This document shows positions 1 through 6,263 of a stretch of 9,998 nt of DNA, piece after piece. Numbering within the stretch: the stretch's first letter is position 1; every line of letters starts with the position of its first letter. Under the pieces are notes generated by a model. It saw only the letters and a list, made by a program, of their open reading frames with translations, had not been told where the DNA came from and made no database searches. Origin of the DNA: an uncultured Oscillospiraceae bacterium (GTDB lineage: Bacteria > Bacillota > Clostridia > Oscillospirales > Oscillospiraceae); contig CAKUAM010000073.1 of the NCBI GenBank assembly GCA_934636305.1, positions 1 to 9,998 on the forward strand. The letters run 5' to 3'. Position numbers and translations under genes: made by a program.

Positions 1-354
1 ATTCTGCTGGCCGATGGTCTTGGCCTTGACGGGCCGGCCCTTGGCCGTAACGCAGACGACGTCCTTGGCCATTTTGCTGACCTGATCCTCCTTGCCGGAG
101 TTGACCAGTCCAATGAGATAGCGGACCTTCTGCTCGTCAATTTCCTCCCCCTTGGCAGACAGCGCCAGCAGCGCCTCGATCGCGCGGCAGCCTTTGTCGG
201 CGGCCTCCTCGTCGCCGGTGACCTTCAGCTCATTGTTCCGGTTCGTGATCCGGACGCCAAAGGCATCCTCAATCCGCCGGATATTTTCATCAAAGGAGCC
301 GAAAACATCGATGAGCTGCTCGACACGTTCGGCGTTGATGGTTCGTTCTGTCAT
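1..354 (-). CDS. phoH: PhoH-like ATPase, N-terminal part (cut by window edge)
   Basis: Reading the minus strand from the ATG at 354 gives an open frame of 118 codons to the window edge, beginning MTERTINAERVEQLID. It contains the ending VCVTAKGRPVKAKTIGQQ, which matches the linker seen just before the P-loop ATPase domain in PhoH family proteins. The first ~75 residues resemble the KH-like RNA-binding N-terminus of that family. The Walker motifs would lie beyond the window. PhoH proteins are cytoplasmic NTPases linked to RNA metabolism, usually encoded beside ybeY and era in Firmicutes. The start codon shares ATGA with the yqfD stop, suggesting translational coupling. An AAAGGA ribosome site lies about 10 bases upstream, inside yqfD. 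The family call is strong; the exact cellular role is not shown by the sequence. Confidence 0.9.
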   Translation of the reverse strand, partial: MTERTINAERVEQLIDVFGSFDENIRRIEDAFGVRITNRNNELKVTGDEEAADKGCRAIEALLALSAKGEEIDEQKVRYLIGLVNSGKEDQVSKMAKDVVCVTAKGRPVKAKTIGQQN

Positions 355-1538
355 TGTATCGCATCCTTTACATTCGCGGGTCTGATACGGGCAATCATTT
401 CCTCGCACTGCAGCGCGGCATCCAGACAGAACGCGCCGTCCTGCCGCGTCAGGCGGCAGGTGCTTCCGGTGATTGTCCCGGCAACCATTTCCCGCCGCAC
501 TGCGGCCTCCGCCTGCTCTGCCAGCTGCTGCTGCACCTGCTGCTCCTGCAGAAATTCTTCTCTTGTATCATACTCACAAATCGTTGTAATTTCAATCCCT
601 ATCGGCAAAGAAAACCCGCCCGGCAGCTGCAGATACCGGGTATCTGTCTGCTTTTCGCAAATTCCATCCGCCTGTGTCCGGCCAAACAGGTGTACGCGTC
701 TGTGCCCGATCCGCAGGCTGACTGCGCGCCATGTGGTGCGCGACTCCATTTTCTGCAGCCTGCTCTGCGGCAGCACGCACTGCAGCCGGTGGAGGGTTTG
801 CGCGTAGACCTCGCCGCGCGCCGCTGTGGCCTGCGTCTTGTACCCAAAGTCGGTAAACGCGGAAATAAGGAGCTCCCCCGCCGCCACGGCCTGCCCCACC
901 TGACAGACGCTGCTGCCGGCCTCGGCAGAGATGCTTGTGATGACGCCGGCGCGGGCCGCGATGACGTTGGCCGGCGTCCGCCGGTCCAGCACAGGCTCCT
1001 TCTCCAGCCGCTCCCGCACGACGACGCGCGCGCACATGCCGCTCTGCTGCACCGTGAGCCACTGCAGCTTTCCAATGCGCAGCAGCATTTGGTTTTTCAG
1101 CTCCTGCGGGTCAATGGAGGGGCCATATGTCCCGAAGCGCACGCCAAGTGCCTCCAGCTCCCGCAGGATCTGCGCGTCCGGCACGGTTTCATTGCCGCTG
1201 ACCTCATAAAAAAACACAAACTTCGGGACAATCACCGCCGCAGCTATCGCCAGAACCAGCAGAATCAGCAGTACCGGCCTCCGCCAGAGTCCGCCGAACA
1301 CCCGTCCAAAGCCCAGGCGCGCCGTCCGGACGCATTCTGCGCCGCCGGCACGAAGGGCCGCCTCCGCACGTGCAGCGTCCTTCTGCAGGACCAGAATCTC
1401 CACGCAGAACTCGTCCGGCTTCTGCACAAACCGGAACGCAATGCGCCGTGCGGCAAGGCGCTGCAGGCAGGCCTCCGGCGCCGCCGCATGGATCCGCAGG
1501 CGCACCGTGCCTGCAAAAAACCAGACTACCCGCCACAT
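351..1538 (-). CDS. yqfD: Sporulation protein YqfD
   Basis: This 395-residue protein matches YqfD in length (about 400 residues in Bacillus) and layout. There is a cytoplasmic N-terminal domain of about 85 residues (MWRVVWFFAGTVRLRI...), a single membrane segment near residues 87-110, then an extracytoplasmic domain. That domain starts FYEVSGNETV and contains a VVVRERLEKEPV stretch and a region rich in glycine and valine (AEAGSSVCQVGQAVAAGELL). YqfD is a sigma-E-controlled, mother-cell membrane protein in Bacillus; its biochemical function is unsettled. The ATG at 1538 has an AAGGGAG ribosome site nine bases upstream. It overlaps the end of yqfC by 13 bp and shares ATGA with phoH, so the three genes are almost certainly one transcript. 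Confidence 0.93.
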   Translation of the reverse strand: MWRVVWFFAGTVRLRIHAAAPEACLQRLAARRIAFRFVQKPDEFCVEILVLQKDAARAEAALRAGGAECVRTARLGFGRVFGGLWRRPVLLILLVLAIAAAVIVPKFVFFYEVSGNETVPDAQILRELEALGVRFGTYGPSIDPQELKNQMLLRIGKLQWLTVQQSGMCARVVVRERLEKEPVLDRRTPANVIAARAGVITSISAEAGSSVCQVGQAVAAGELLISAFTDFGYKTQATAARGEVYAQTLHRLQCVLPQSRLQKMESRTTWRAVSLRIGHRRVHLFGRTQADGICEKQTDTRYLQLPGGFSLPIGIEITTICEYDTREEFLQEQQVQQQLAEQAEAAVRREMVAGTITGSTCRLTRQDGAFCLDAALQCEEMIARIRPANVKDAIQ

Positions 1539-1822
1539 GCCATCCGGCTCCCTTCTGCGTAGCTCAGACTGTCAATCCGGCCTGTGATCGTCAGTCTGTC
1601 CCGGTGCATGATGCAGATTTCCAGCCCGCAGCCGCAGACGGTCAGCCGGCCGGTGGTCAGTCCGACCACAATTTTTTCCCGGTTATATTCCAGAATCCCG
1701 GTATGCCGGTCAATGGAGCATTCCCGGAACCCATTCACCTCCAGCCGCGGCAGGCCGGCAGCGATATCCACCGGCAGCCCCAGGCGTGCCGACACGGACG
1801 CGAGCATGGAACGCATGTTCAT
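1526..1822 (-). CDS. yqfC: Sporulation protein YqfC
   Basis: A small protein of 98 residues matching the YqfC family in size (about 93 in Bacillus) and position directly before yqfD. It carries the typical DIAAGLPRLEVNGFRECSIDRHTGILEY core and a C-terminal LEICIMHRDRLTITGRIDSLSY segment. YqfC belongs to the sigma-E sporulation regulon in Bacillus; its molecular role is not known. A GTG at 1831 in the same frame would add three residues. I chose the ATG at 1822 because GAGGTG sits six bases upstream of it, a better ribosome site. An in-frame ATG at 1816 is also possible. The gene starts about 30 bp from the end of an inserted repeat element, so its promoter must be inside or beyond that element. 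Confidence 0.9.
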   Translation of the reverse strand: MNMRSMLASVSARLGLPVDIAAGLPRLEVNGFRECSIDRHTGILEYNREKIVVGLTTGRLTVCGCGLEICIMHRDRLTITGRIDSLSYAEGSRMACGG

Positions 1823-1852
1823 TTGCAGCACCTCATTTCCACTTTTGCTCTA

Positions 1853-2012
1853 GGGTGCATCTAAAAACTGATGATGTGAACGGCAGCGAGGAATTTTCAG
1901 GCTGAGCAAGACATTTTTTTGCAGGAATACTGACGTATTTCAAGGTAAAATGGCGCGGCGCAGCATGAAAAGGCCCGCTGTCCTGGTGCGTTGGCAGTTT
2001 TCAGATACACCC
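1853..2012. mobile_element. MITE-like element, full-length copy A
   Basis: A 160-bp non-coding element starting GGGTGCATCTAAAAACT and ending AGTTTTCAGATACACCC, which are imperfect terminal inverted repeats of about 17 bp. TA is present just outside both ends (1851-1852 and 2013-2014), and the left flank is CTAG. A second copy at 3240-3399 aligns over all 160 positions without gaps and with about 21 differences by hand count. The element codes for no transposase, so it would need one supplied elsewhere. TA flanks are compatible with an IS630/Tc1-mariner type enzyme (inference). It lies in the divergent gap between yqfC and ylbJ and adjoins a shorter relative. Confidence 0.85.
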
Positions 2013-2014
2013 TA

Positions 2015-2098
2015 GGATATACCTGAAGCCGGAGCTTGTGACCGCCAGCGGGGAAAGCCCCGCCGTTCGGATGCGCCGGCCGCTTTTCAAATACACCC
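2015..2098. mobile_element. Short (84-bp) relative of the MITE-like element, copy C
   Basis: This stretch begins GGATATACCTGAAGCCGG and ends TTTTCAAATACACCC. Both ends match the full-length copies with several changes, including the shared TGTGACCGNCAGCG block near the left end and the GGATGCG block near the right end. The middle is missing and replaced by a small GGGG-AAAG-CCCC type hairpin. TA lies on both sides (2013-2014 and 2099-2100), and the left TA is shared with copy A, so the two elements abut. It appears to be an older, internally deleted or independent short form. Confidence 0.7.
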
Positions 2099-2115
2099 TA
2101 TATCTATGCCGGACA

Positions 2116-2144
2116 GACTATTTCTTTCCTGTCTGTCATAGGCT
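2116..2144 (+). promoter_or_regulatory. Candidate sigma-E-type promoter for ylbJ
   Basis: GACTATT at 2116-2122 matches the sigma-E -35 pattern (G/T)(A/C)ATATT at six of seven positions. After a 14-base spacer comes CATAGGCT at 2137-2144, which matches six of eight positions of CATACACT. ylbJ is sigma-E-dependent in Bacillus, so such a promoter is expected. The predicted start of transcription near 2150 would leave only a very short leader before the ribosome site at 2151-2156, which lowers confidence. Confidence 0.3.
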
Positions 2145-2163
2145 TTTGCCGGGGGGATGCGGA

Positions 2164-3240
2164 ATGCTTCTGAAAACCATACGCCAGTTCGGCGGGGCTG
2201 CGCTGCTCACCGTCTGTTTTGGCCTCTTGATTATGCTGCCGCAGACAGCCGCTGCCGCCATGCGGGAGGGACTGACGCTGTGCGGGACGGTCATTCTGCC
2301 GTCGCTGTTCCCGTTTTTTGTCTGCAGCCAGCTTTTTGTGCTGCTTGGCTTTTCTGCGCGTGTCAGCACGCGTCTTGCAAAGCCGTCTGCCCGTCTGCTG
2401 CGGCTGCCCGCCCCTGCTGCCAGTGCATTTCTGGCCGGGCTCGCCGGCGGCTATCCTGCCGGTGCGCAGCTGATCGGCTCCATTTATGAATCGGGCGCGC
2501 TTGGCCGCGAAGACGCGGAGCGGGCGCTCGCTGTGTGCAATCAGGCAGGCCCATCCTTTATTTTCGGCGTTCTGGGCGGCAGCGTATTGAAAAGTCCCGC
2601 GCTTGGGGCATGCTTATACCTGATCCAGCTGCTGTCAGCGCTTTTGGTCTGCCGGCTGACCGGCAGTCGGAGCAGCTTCCCCGCAGGCATGTCTGCTGCC
2701 AGGCAGCCCGCCATGAGCTTCGCCGCGGCCTTTTCCCAGGCTGTCCACCGCGCTGGAATGAGCGCCATTCAGATCTGCATGTACGTATGTGTATTCTGCG
2801 TCCTCTGCCGGTATCTGCAGCTGGCCGTGGGCGCGTATCTGCCGCCCGCGCTTGCGCCCCTGCTGCTCGGTACGCTGGAGCTCTCCGGCGGCTGTGCCGC
2901 GCTGTCCGGCTGCCCACTGCCGCTGACAGCGAAGCTCTGCCTTGCATCGGCGCTTCTTTCCTTCGGCGGGCTGTGCGTACACGCGCAGATCCGTGCGGTC
3001 GCTGCAGACAGCGGACTGCGTGGCACGAGGCTCCTTCCGGTAAAGCTCCTGCAGGCAGGCGTTTCGTTTCTCCTTTGTCTGTTTTTTTGCGCCGTTTTCC
3101 GTCCCCAACACTGGCAGGTGCCAGCCACCGCGGGCAGCCAGATCCCCATTGCGCAGCTTTCGCTTCTCATGTCCAGCACACTTTGCCTGATTTTCCGGAA
3201 ATTACACAGTTCCATTTCCGCAGAACATCGTGTATACTAG
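2164..3240 (+). CDS. ylbJ: Sporulation integral membrane protein YlbJ
   Basis: A 358-residue polytopic membrane protein of the nucleoside-recognition/Gate family. Recognisable YlbJ blocks include GTVILPSLFPFFVCSQL near residues 41-57, AGLAGGYPAGAQLIGSIYESG near 91-111 followed by an acidic GREDAERAL stretch, and CNQAGPSFIFGVLGG near 125-139. Several long hydrophobic segments follow to the C-terminus. YlbJ is needed for proper spore formation in Bacillus and acts in the mother-cell envelope; a transport role is suspected but unproven. The open frame extends upstream to a GTG at 2038, but that part lies in a repeat element. The ATG at 2164 is preceded by GGGGGGA with seven bases of spacing and gives a normal N-terminus (MLLKTIRQFGGAALL). 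The TAG stop coincides with the junction of the next element, so the last residues may differ from relatives. Confidence 0.9.
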   Translation: MLLKTIRQFGGAALLTVCFGLLIMLPQTAAAAMREGLTLCGTVILPSLFPFFVCSQLFVLLGFSARVSTRLAKPSARLLRLPAPAASAFLAGLAGGYPAGAQLIGSIYESGALGREDAERALAVCNQAGPSFIFGVLGGSVLKSPALGACLYLIQLLSALLVCRLTGSRSSFPAGMSAARQPAMSFAAAFSQAVHRAGMSAIQICMYVCVFCVLCRYLQLAVGAYLPPALAPLLLGTLELSGGCAALSGCPLPLTAKLCLASALLSFGGLCVHAQIRAVAADSGLRGTRLLPVKLLQAGVSFLLCLFFCAVFRPQHWQVPATAGSQIPIAQLSLLMSSTLCLIFRKLHSSISAEHRVY

Positions 3241-3399
3241 GGTGTATCTGAAAACTGGCGATGTGACCGGCAGCGAGGAATTATCGCGCTGCGCAAGATA
3301 TTTTTTCGCAGGAATCCTGACGTATTTCAAGAAAAAATGCCGCAGCGCAGTGCGAAAAGGCCCGCTGTCCGGGTGCGTTGGGAGTTTTCAGATACACCC
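3240..3399. mobile_element. MITE-like element, full-length copy B
   Basis: A 160-bp element with perfect 17-bp terminal inverted repeats, GGGTGTATCTGAAAACT at the left and its complement at the right. Further inner arms pair: GCGCTGCG (3286-3293) with CGCAGCGC (3341-3348), and ATTTTTTC (3300-3307) with GAAAAAAT (3331-3338), so the whole element can fold into one long hairpin. The left flank is C-TA as in copy A, while the right flank is CA, possibly a decayed TA duplication. It aligns gap-free with the copy at 1853-2012 (about 87 percent identity by hand count). Its first base is the last base of the ylbJ stop codon. Confidence 0.87.
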
Positions 3400-3428
3400 C
3401 AGATCGCGTCAGTGAACATGATTGCAGG

Positions 3429-3461
3429 TGCAGCCCGGATGGAGGCATCCGCGCCGCTGCA
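3429..3461 (+). promoter_or_regulatory. Leader hairpin upstream of the small zinc-ribbon gene
   Basis: TGCAGC (3429-3434) pairs with GCTGCA (3456-3461), and inside it CGGATG (3436-3441) pairs with CATCCG (3446-3451) around a GAGG loop. This gives a 12-bp stem with an asymmetric internal loop. It ends six bases before the AGAGAGG ribosome site at 3468-3474 of the following gene. There is no U-run, so it is not a typical terminator. A role in translation or transcript stability is inference. Confidence 0.45.
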
Positions 3462-3484
3462 GGGATAAGAGAGGCTTACATACC

Positions 3485-3688
3485 ATGCTGTTCCGAAAGA
3501 AAATTGATCGCTATTGCTTTTACTGTCAGTTTGCAGGCAAGATTGACGAGACATCCATGATCTGTCAGTTCTGCGGCGTTGTTCCGTGTGAGCATCACTG
3601 CCGCAGGTTCCGCTACGATCCGCTCAAGCGGATCCCCGGCCGCCGCGCGTCCAAGCCGGAGCCGAAGGATGCAGATTTTTCCCTCTGA
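3485..3688 (+). CDS. Small zinc-ribbon-like protein of unknown function
   Basis: A 67-residue protein. It has two CxxC knuckles, C11-FY-C14 and C27-QF-C30, separated by 12 residues, which is the spacing of a zinc ribbon. A second cluster C35-E-H-H-C39 could also bind metal. The C-terminal half is basic and proline-rich (RRFRYDPLKRIPGRRASKPEPK), which might contact nucleic acid. The ATG at 3485 follows AGAGAGG by ten bases. Upstream in-frame codons to 3422 would add residues read from the leader hairpin and are unlikely. I do not recognise a named family. The conserved-looking cysteine pattern and ribosome site argue that it is real. It sits alone between the copy B element and a terminator-like stem. 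Confidence 0.75.
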   Translation: MLFRKKIDRYCFYCQFAGKIDETSMICQFCGVVPCEHHCRRFRYDPLKRIPGRRASKPEPKDADFSL

Positions 3689-3696
3689 CACTGCAA

Positions 3697-3745
3697 AAGC
3701 AGGCGTTCGGATCCCGGTATCTGCCGGGGCTCCGAACGCCTGCTT
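3697..3745 (-). terminator. Terminator-like stem-loop between convergent genes
   Basis: A perfect 15-bp stem is formed by 3697-3711 (AAGCAGGCGTTCGGA) and 3731-3745 (its complement), with an inner CCCGG/CCGGG extension. On the minus strand the stem is followed by a TTTT run, so it could end the comEA-to-GerMN operon transcript. On the plus strand the following bases are CCGCG, but it may still block read-through from the zinc-ribbon gene. Confidence 0.65.
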
Positions 3746-3753
3746 CCGCGTGT

Positions 3754-3850
3754 CGAAAAAGTTTTTCGCCCCGCTGAGACAGTTTTTTGAACCTTGAAAA
3801 AGTTCGAAAAACTGGTTGATTGAACGCGAAGGGGGCTCTTTTTCCCCTTC
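3754..3850. repeat. AT-rich palindromes and hairpins in the convergent gap
   Basis: Three small inverted repeats follow each other here. CGAAAAAGTTTTTCG (3754-3768) is a perfect palindrome around a central G. GTTTTTTGAAC (3782-3792) pairs with GTTCGAAAAAC (3802-3812) with one mismatch. GAAGGGG (3828-3834) pairs with CCCCTTC (3844-3850) around a T-rich loop. They may serve as extra terminators in either direction. The rest of the gap up to the GerMN gene end at 3937 shows nothing recognisable. Confidence 0.45.
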
Positions 3851-3936
3851 ACTCTTCCTCTGCTGCTCTGTCTCCCAACTTCTTTTCGTAGTTTTTGACA
3901 GTCTCGAACCTTTCATTCATTTACATACATTTACGA

Positions 3937-4836
3937 TTACGCAGCGTACCAGGATTCCTCCGGGACAATCGGCTGGGAGATATCATAATACGTCAGGCCC
4001 GTCTCTCCGATGACCGACAGCCGCACCGTGTCAATGCCGCTCAGCGCGCAGAGCGTCGCCGCCAGCGCGCGCACGGCATTTTGCGCCAGCTGCGCAGACA
4101 CATCACAGCTCATAAACTCGCTGGAAAGCACCACAGACGCCGTCCCGCCCGATACCGACAGATCCAGCACCTGCGTCCCTACCGGCACAGGCCGCGTCAG
4201 ATTGACCGGCAGCGGCTCGGCAATGAGCGCCTGCAGCGCCAGAAGCGGCAACTGTTCGCTGTCCGTACAGAACAGAATCTTCGTTTTCTTTGCCAAAAGT
4301 CCATCCTTATCCGGGTAATACAGCGCCACGGCATACTCCGGACTCTCCGCGGACGCATCATAGAGCAGAAAGGAATCCGGCGTGAAGGGGCCCGCCAGCT
4401 CCTCCGCGCTCTCCGTCTGCCATACAAGCTCCACCGCGTCCACCGTCTCAAGCTGCGTCATGGTAAGCGTCAGACAGGCCGCCAACAGCGATTTTTCAAT
4501 GGCGGACGGCGTCTTGGCCGTCCGCACTGCAATCTGCAGCACGCCGTCTGTCTCGGACTGCACGGCATAGCTCTGCACATCCGCAAGCGGCAAGCGCAGC
4601 GACGCATCCTCCGGCCCATTCTGATAGCGCTCCAGCACGCGCTGCGGCTGCAGCTGCTGCATGGAAACGGCTTCTGCCGCAAGCGCGCCGGTCTGCTCGT
4701 CGCACACATCCTGCGCGCAGCAGTAATAAAGCTGCAGCTGCCGCGCTGTCGTCTGGGATCCTGCCATCCGTGAGCACCCGGTAAGCAGACAGACCGCAAG
4801 CGCCAGCCCGCCAAGCTTGTGCCGCCAATTATGCAT
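3937..4836 (-). CDS. Lipoprotein with two GerMN-like domains
   Basis: A 299-residue secreted protein. Its N-terminus MHNWRHKLGGLALAVCLLTGC is a lipoprotein signal with lipobox LTGC, the lipidated cysteine being C21. Two repeats of GerMN type follow, about residues 34-140 (LQLYYCCAQD... to TVDAVELVW) and 169-280 (AVALYYPDKDG... to TVRLSVIGE). Each has the strand pattern LYY...D..G.L, a central ...VP.GT.VLDLSVSGGTASVVLSSEF type segment, and a helix ending in a hydrophobic strand. GerM of Bacillus also has two such domains and acts at the forespore-mother cell boundary. LpqB of Actinobacteria has one and works with the MtrAB kinase pair. The ATG at 4836 is set by GGAGGAG six to seven bases upstream. 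It overlaps the kinase gene by 8 bp. Linkage to the kinase suggests a signalling or envelope role rather than germination only (inference). Confidence 0.88.
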   Translation of the reverse strand: MHNWRHKLGGLALAVCLLTGCSRMAGSQTTARQLQLYYCCAQDVCDEQTGALAAEAVSMQQLQPQRVLERYQNGPEDASLRLPLADVQSYAVQSETDGVLQIAVRTAKTPSAIEKSLLAACLTLTMTQLETVDAVELVWQTESAEELAGPFTPDSFLLYDASAESPEYAVALYYPDKDGLLAKKTKILFCTDSEQLPLLALQALIAEPLPVNLTRPVPVGTQVLDLSVSGGTASVVLSSEFMSCDVSAQLAQNAVRALAATLCALSGIDTVRLSVIGETGLTYYDISQPIVPEESWYAA

Positions 4837-6256
4837 CTGTCTCCTCCTCTCCGGAGCCGAAGCTCGGGAACACAACCGTGAAGCACGAGCCCTTGCCGAC
4901 CTCTGACTGCACGCTGATGGTGCCAAAATTGCGCCCGACCATCTCATGCACGATGGAAAGCCCCAGTCCCGCGCCGCCGGCCTGCCGGCTGCGCGCCTTA
5001 TCTACGCGGTAAAAGCGATTAAAAATTGAATCAAGCGCGGCCTCCGGGATGCCTGTGCCGGTGTCCTCCACACAGATGACAACCGTTTCCTCGTCATGAC
5101 AGACACGCACATGGACGCTGCCATCCTCCCGGTTATATTTGATGCCGTTTTCCACGAGATTGAACAGGATCTGATACGCATCGTCCTCAAAGGATAAAAT
5201 GGTACAGCCCTTCTCCACGCTGGCCGTGAGCTTCACCGACTGCCGGTCAGCCAGCGGCACAAGCATCCGGAACACGCGCGAGAGCGTCTGCCCGACGTCC
5301 ACAACCTCATGCTCCCCGCCCTCGGTGTCGTCGCTCGATGCACGGCTGAGCGTCAGAAGCTTCTGCGCCATACGCGTCAGGCGGTCGGATTCCGCGCCGA
5401 TATCGGCAACAAATTCCCGCATGGTGTCCACATCCATTTCATTTTGCAGAATGGAATCGGACAGCAGCTTGATAGACGCCAGCGGCGTCTTGAGTTCGTG
5501 CGAAGCGTCGGAGACAAACTGACGCTCGGTGATTTCTGTCTGCTGCAGCTTGTCTGTGAGCTTGTTGAACTCCGTGGCAAGCGTGGCATACTCGTCCGAA
5601 CCGCGCATCTGGATCTTGTGGCTGTATTCGCCCTCACGCACAAGGCGCATGGAGGTCAGAATGCGCCGCATTCTGCGTGAGCCTGTCATGGCAAACACAA
5701 CGGAGAACAAAAAGATAATGCCGATCAGCACAAGAGAGCAGCGGAAAATGGTCCGCTCCAAGCTTGCAATGATGCCGCCCCGCGTGGTGTCGTATTCCAT
5801 GGTATAGACGCAGCCAATCACCGTGTTGTGTGACAAAATGGGCGAGGCCGCATAGCTTTTGAGCGTGCCGCCGGCGTAGACGCAGTGAAACACATCGTTC
5901 CCGCCCAGCGCCTGCACGATCTCCTGCAGCAGCACAAGCTTTCCATCCGCGTTCTGACTCGGCACCGAATCATACAGCGTCCGGCCAGACGCATCCGTCA
6001 CAAGAAGCCTCGTCACGTTCATATCGCCAATGACGGATATGACCTGGTCAACCGTCTCCTGGGACAGGGAATCCACACTTGCAAACGACGATGTGACGAC
6101 ATTGAGCTTGTCCTGCGCGCTGGTGCACTTGGCCTTGAACATCAGGTTTCGTGTGGCCGTGGCAGAATAGACATTCAGAAACACGAGCACCAGCACGCTC
6201 ACGGCGAGGTACGCCAGCGCGTTGCGGATCTGGGAGCTGGACGGCACGAGCCGCAT
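4829..6256 (-). CDS. Membrane sensor histidine kinase (HAMP-HisKA-HATPase)
   Basis: A 475-residue kinase. Order: membrane segment about 13-33; an extracytoplasmic sensor region about 35-170; second membrane segment about 172-192; HAMP about 193-245; phosphoacceptor motif SDASHELKTPLASI with H253; N-box NLVENGIKYN (366-375); G1 box DTGTGIP (398-404); F box FNRFYR; G2 box GGAGLGLSI (427-435). All catalytic motifs are intact. The sensor region has a PAS/Cache-like feel (LLVTDASGRTLYDS) typical of WalK/PhoR/ResE-type kinases, but the signal is unknown. The start at 6256 has only a weak GAAAAG ribosome site. It lies 7 bp after the regulator stop, so coupling probably helps translation. Its partner is the regulator gene just upstream, and the GerMN lipoprotein gene overlaps its end. 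Confidence 0.93.
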   Translation of the reverse strand: MRLVPSSSQIRNALAYLAVSVLVLVFLNVYSATATRNLMFKAKCTSAQDKLNVVTSSFASVDSLSQETVDQVISVIGDMNVTRLLVTDASGRTLYDSVPSQNADGKLVLLQEIVQALGGNDVFHCVYAGGTLKSYAASPILSHNTVIGCVYTMEYDTTRGGIIASLERTIFRCSLVLIGIIFLFSVVFAMTGSRRMRRILTSMRLVREGEYSHKIQMRGSDEYATLATEFNKLTDKLQQTEITERQFVSDASHELKTPLASIKLLSDSILQNEMDVDTMREFVADIGAESDRLTRMAQKLLTLSRASSDDTEGGEHEVVDVGQTLSRVFRMLVPLADRQSVKLTASVEKGCTILSFEDDAYQILFNLVENGIKYNREDGSVHVRVCHDEETVVICVEDTGTGIPEAALDSIFNRFYRVDKARSRQAGGAGLGLSIVHEMVGRNFGTISVQSEVGKGSCFTVVFPSFGSGEEETDA

Positions 6257-6263
6257 ATGCTTT

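Noticed and set aside
354..1562. Long plus-strand open frame opposite yqfD (402 codons)
   Set aside because: It is the complement of a well supported yqfD gene in GC-rich DNA, has no ribosome site, and gives a low-complexity Arg/Leu/Gln-rich protein.
1823..1870. Sigma-E promoter for yqfC within the end of copy A (GATGCACC)
   Set aside because: Only five of eight -10 positions fit and no -35 lies at the right distance.
1853..3399. Composite transposon carrying ylbJ
   Set aside because: No transposase is present and ylbJ is a normal sporulation gene; two nearby elements are more simply independent insertions.
3476..3916. Minus-strand open frame of 146 codons over the small zinc-ribbon gene and gap
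   Set aside because: It runs through the terminator stem and palindromes and lies opposite a gene with a good cysteine pattern and ribosome site.
3895..4773. Plus-strand open frame of 292 codons opposite the GerMN lipoprotein
   Set aside because: Arg/His/Gln-rich shadow of a clear lipoprotein gene with signal peptide and ribosome site on the other strand.
4837..4947. Upstream extension of the GerMN lipoprotein to an ATG at 4947
   Set aside because: The added 37 residues are an out-of-frame read of the kinase end and would bury the lipoprotein signal peptide.
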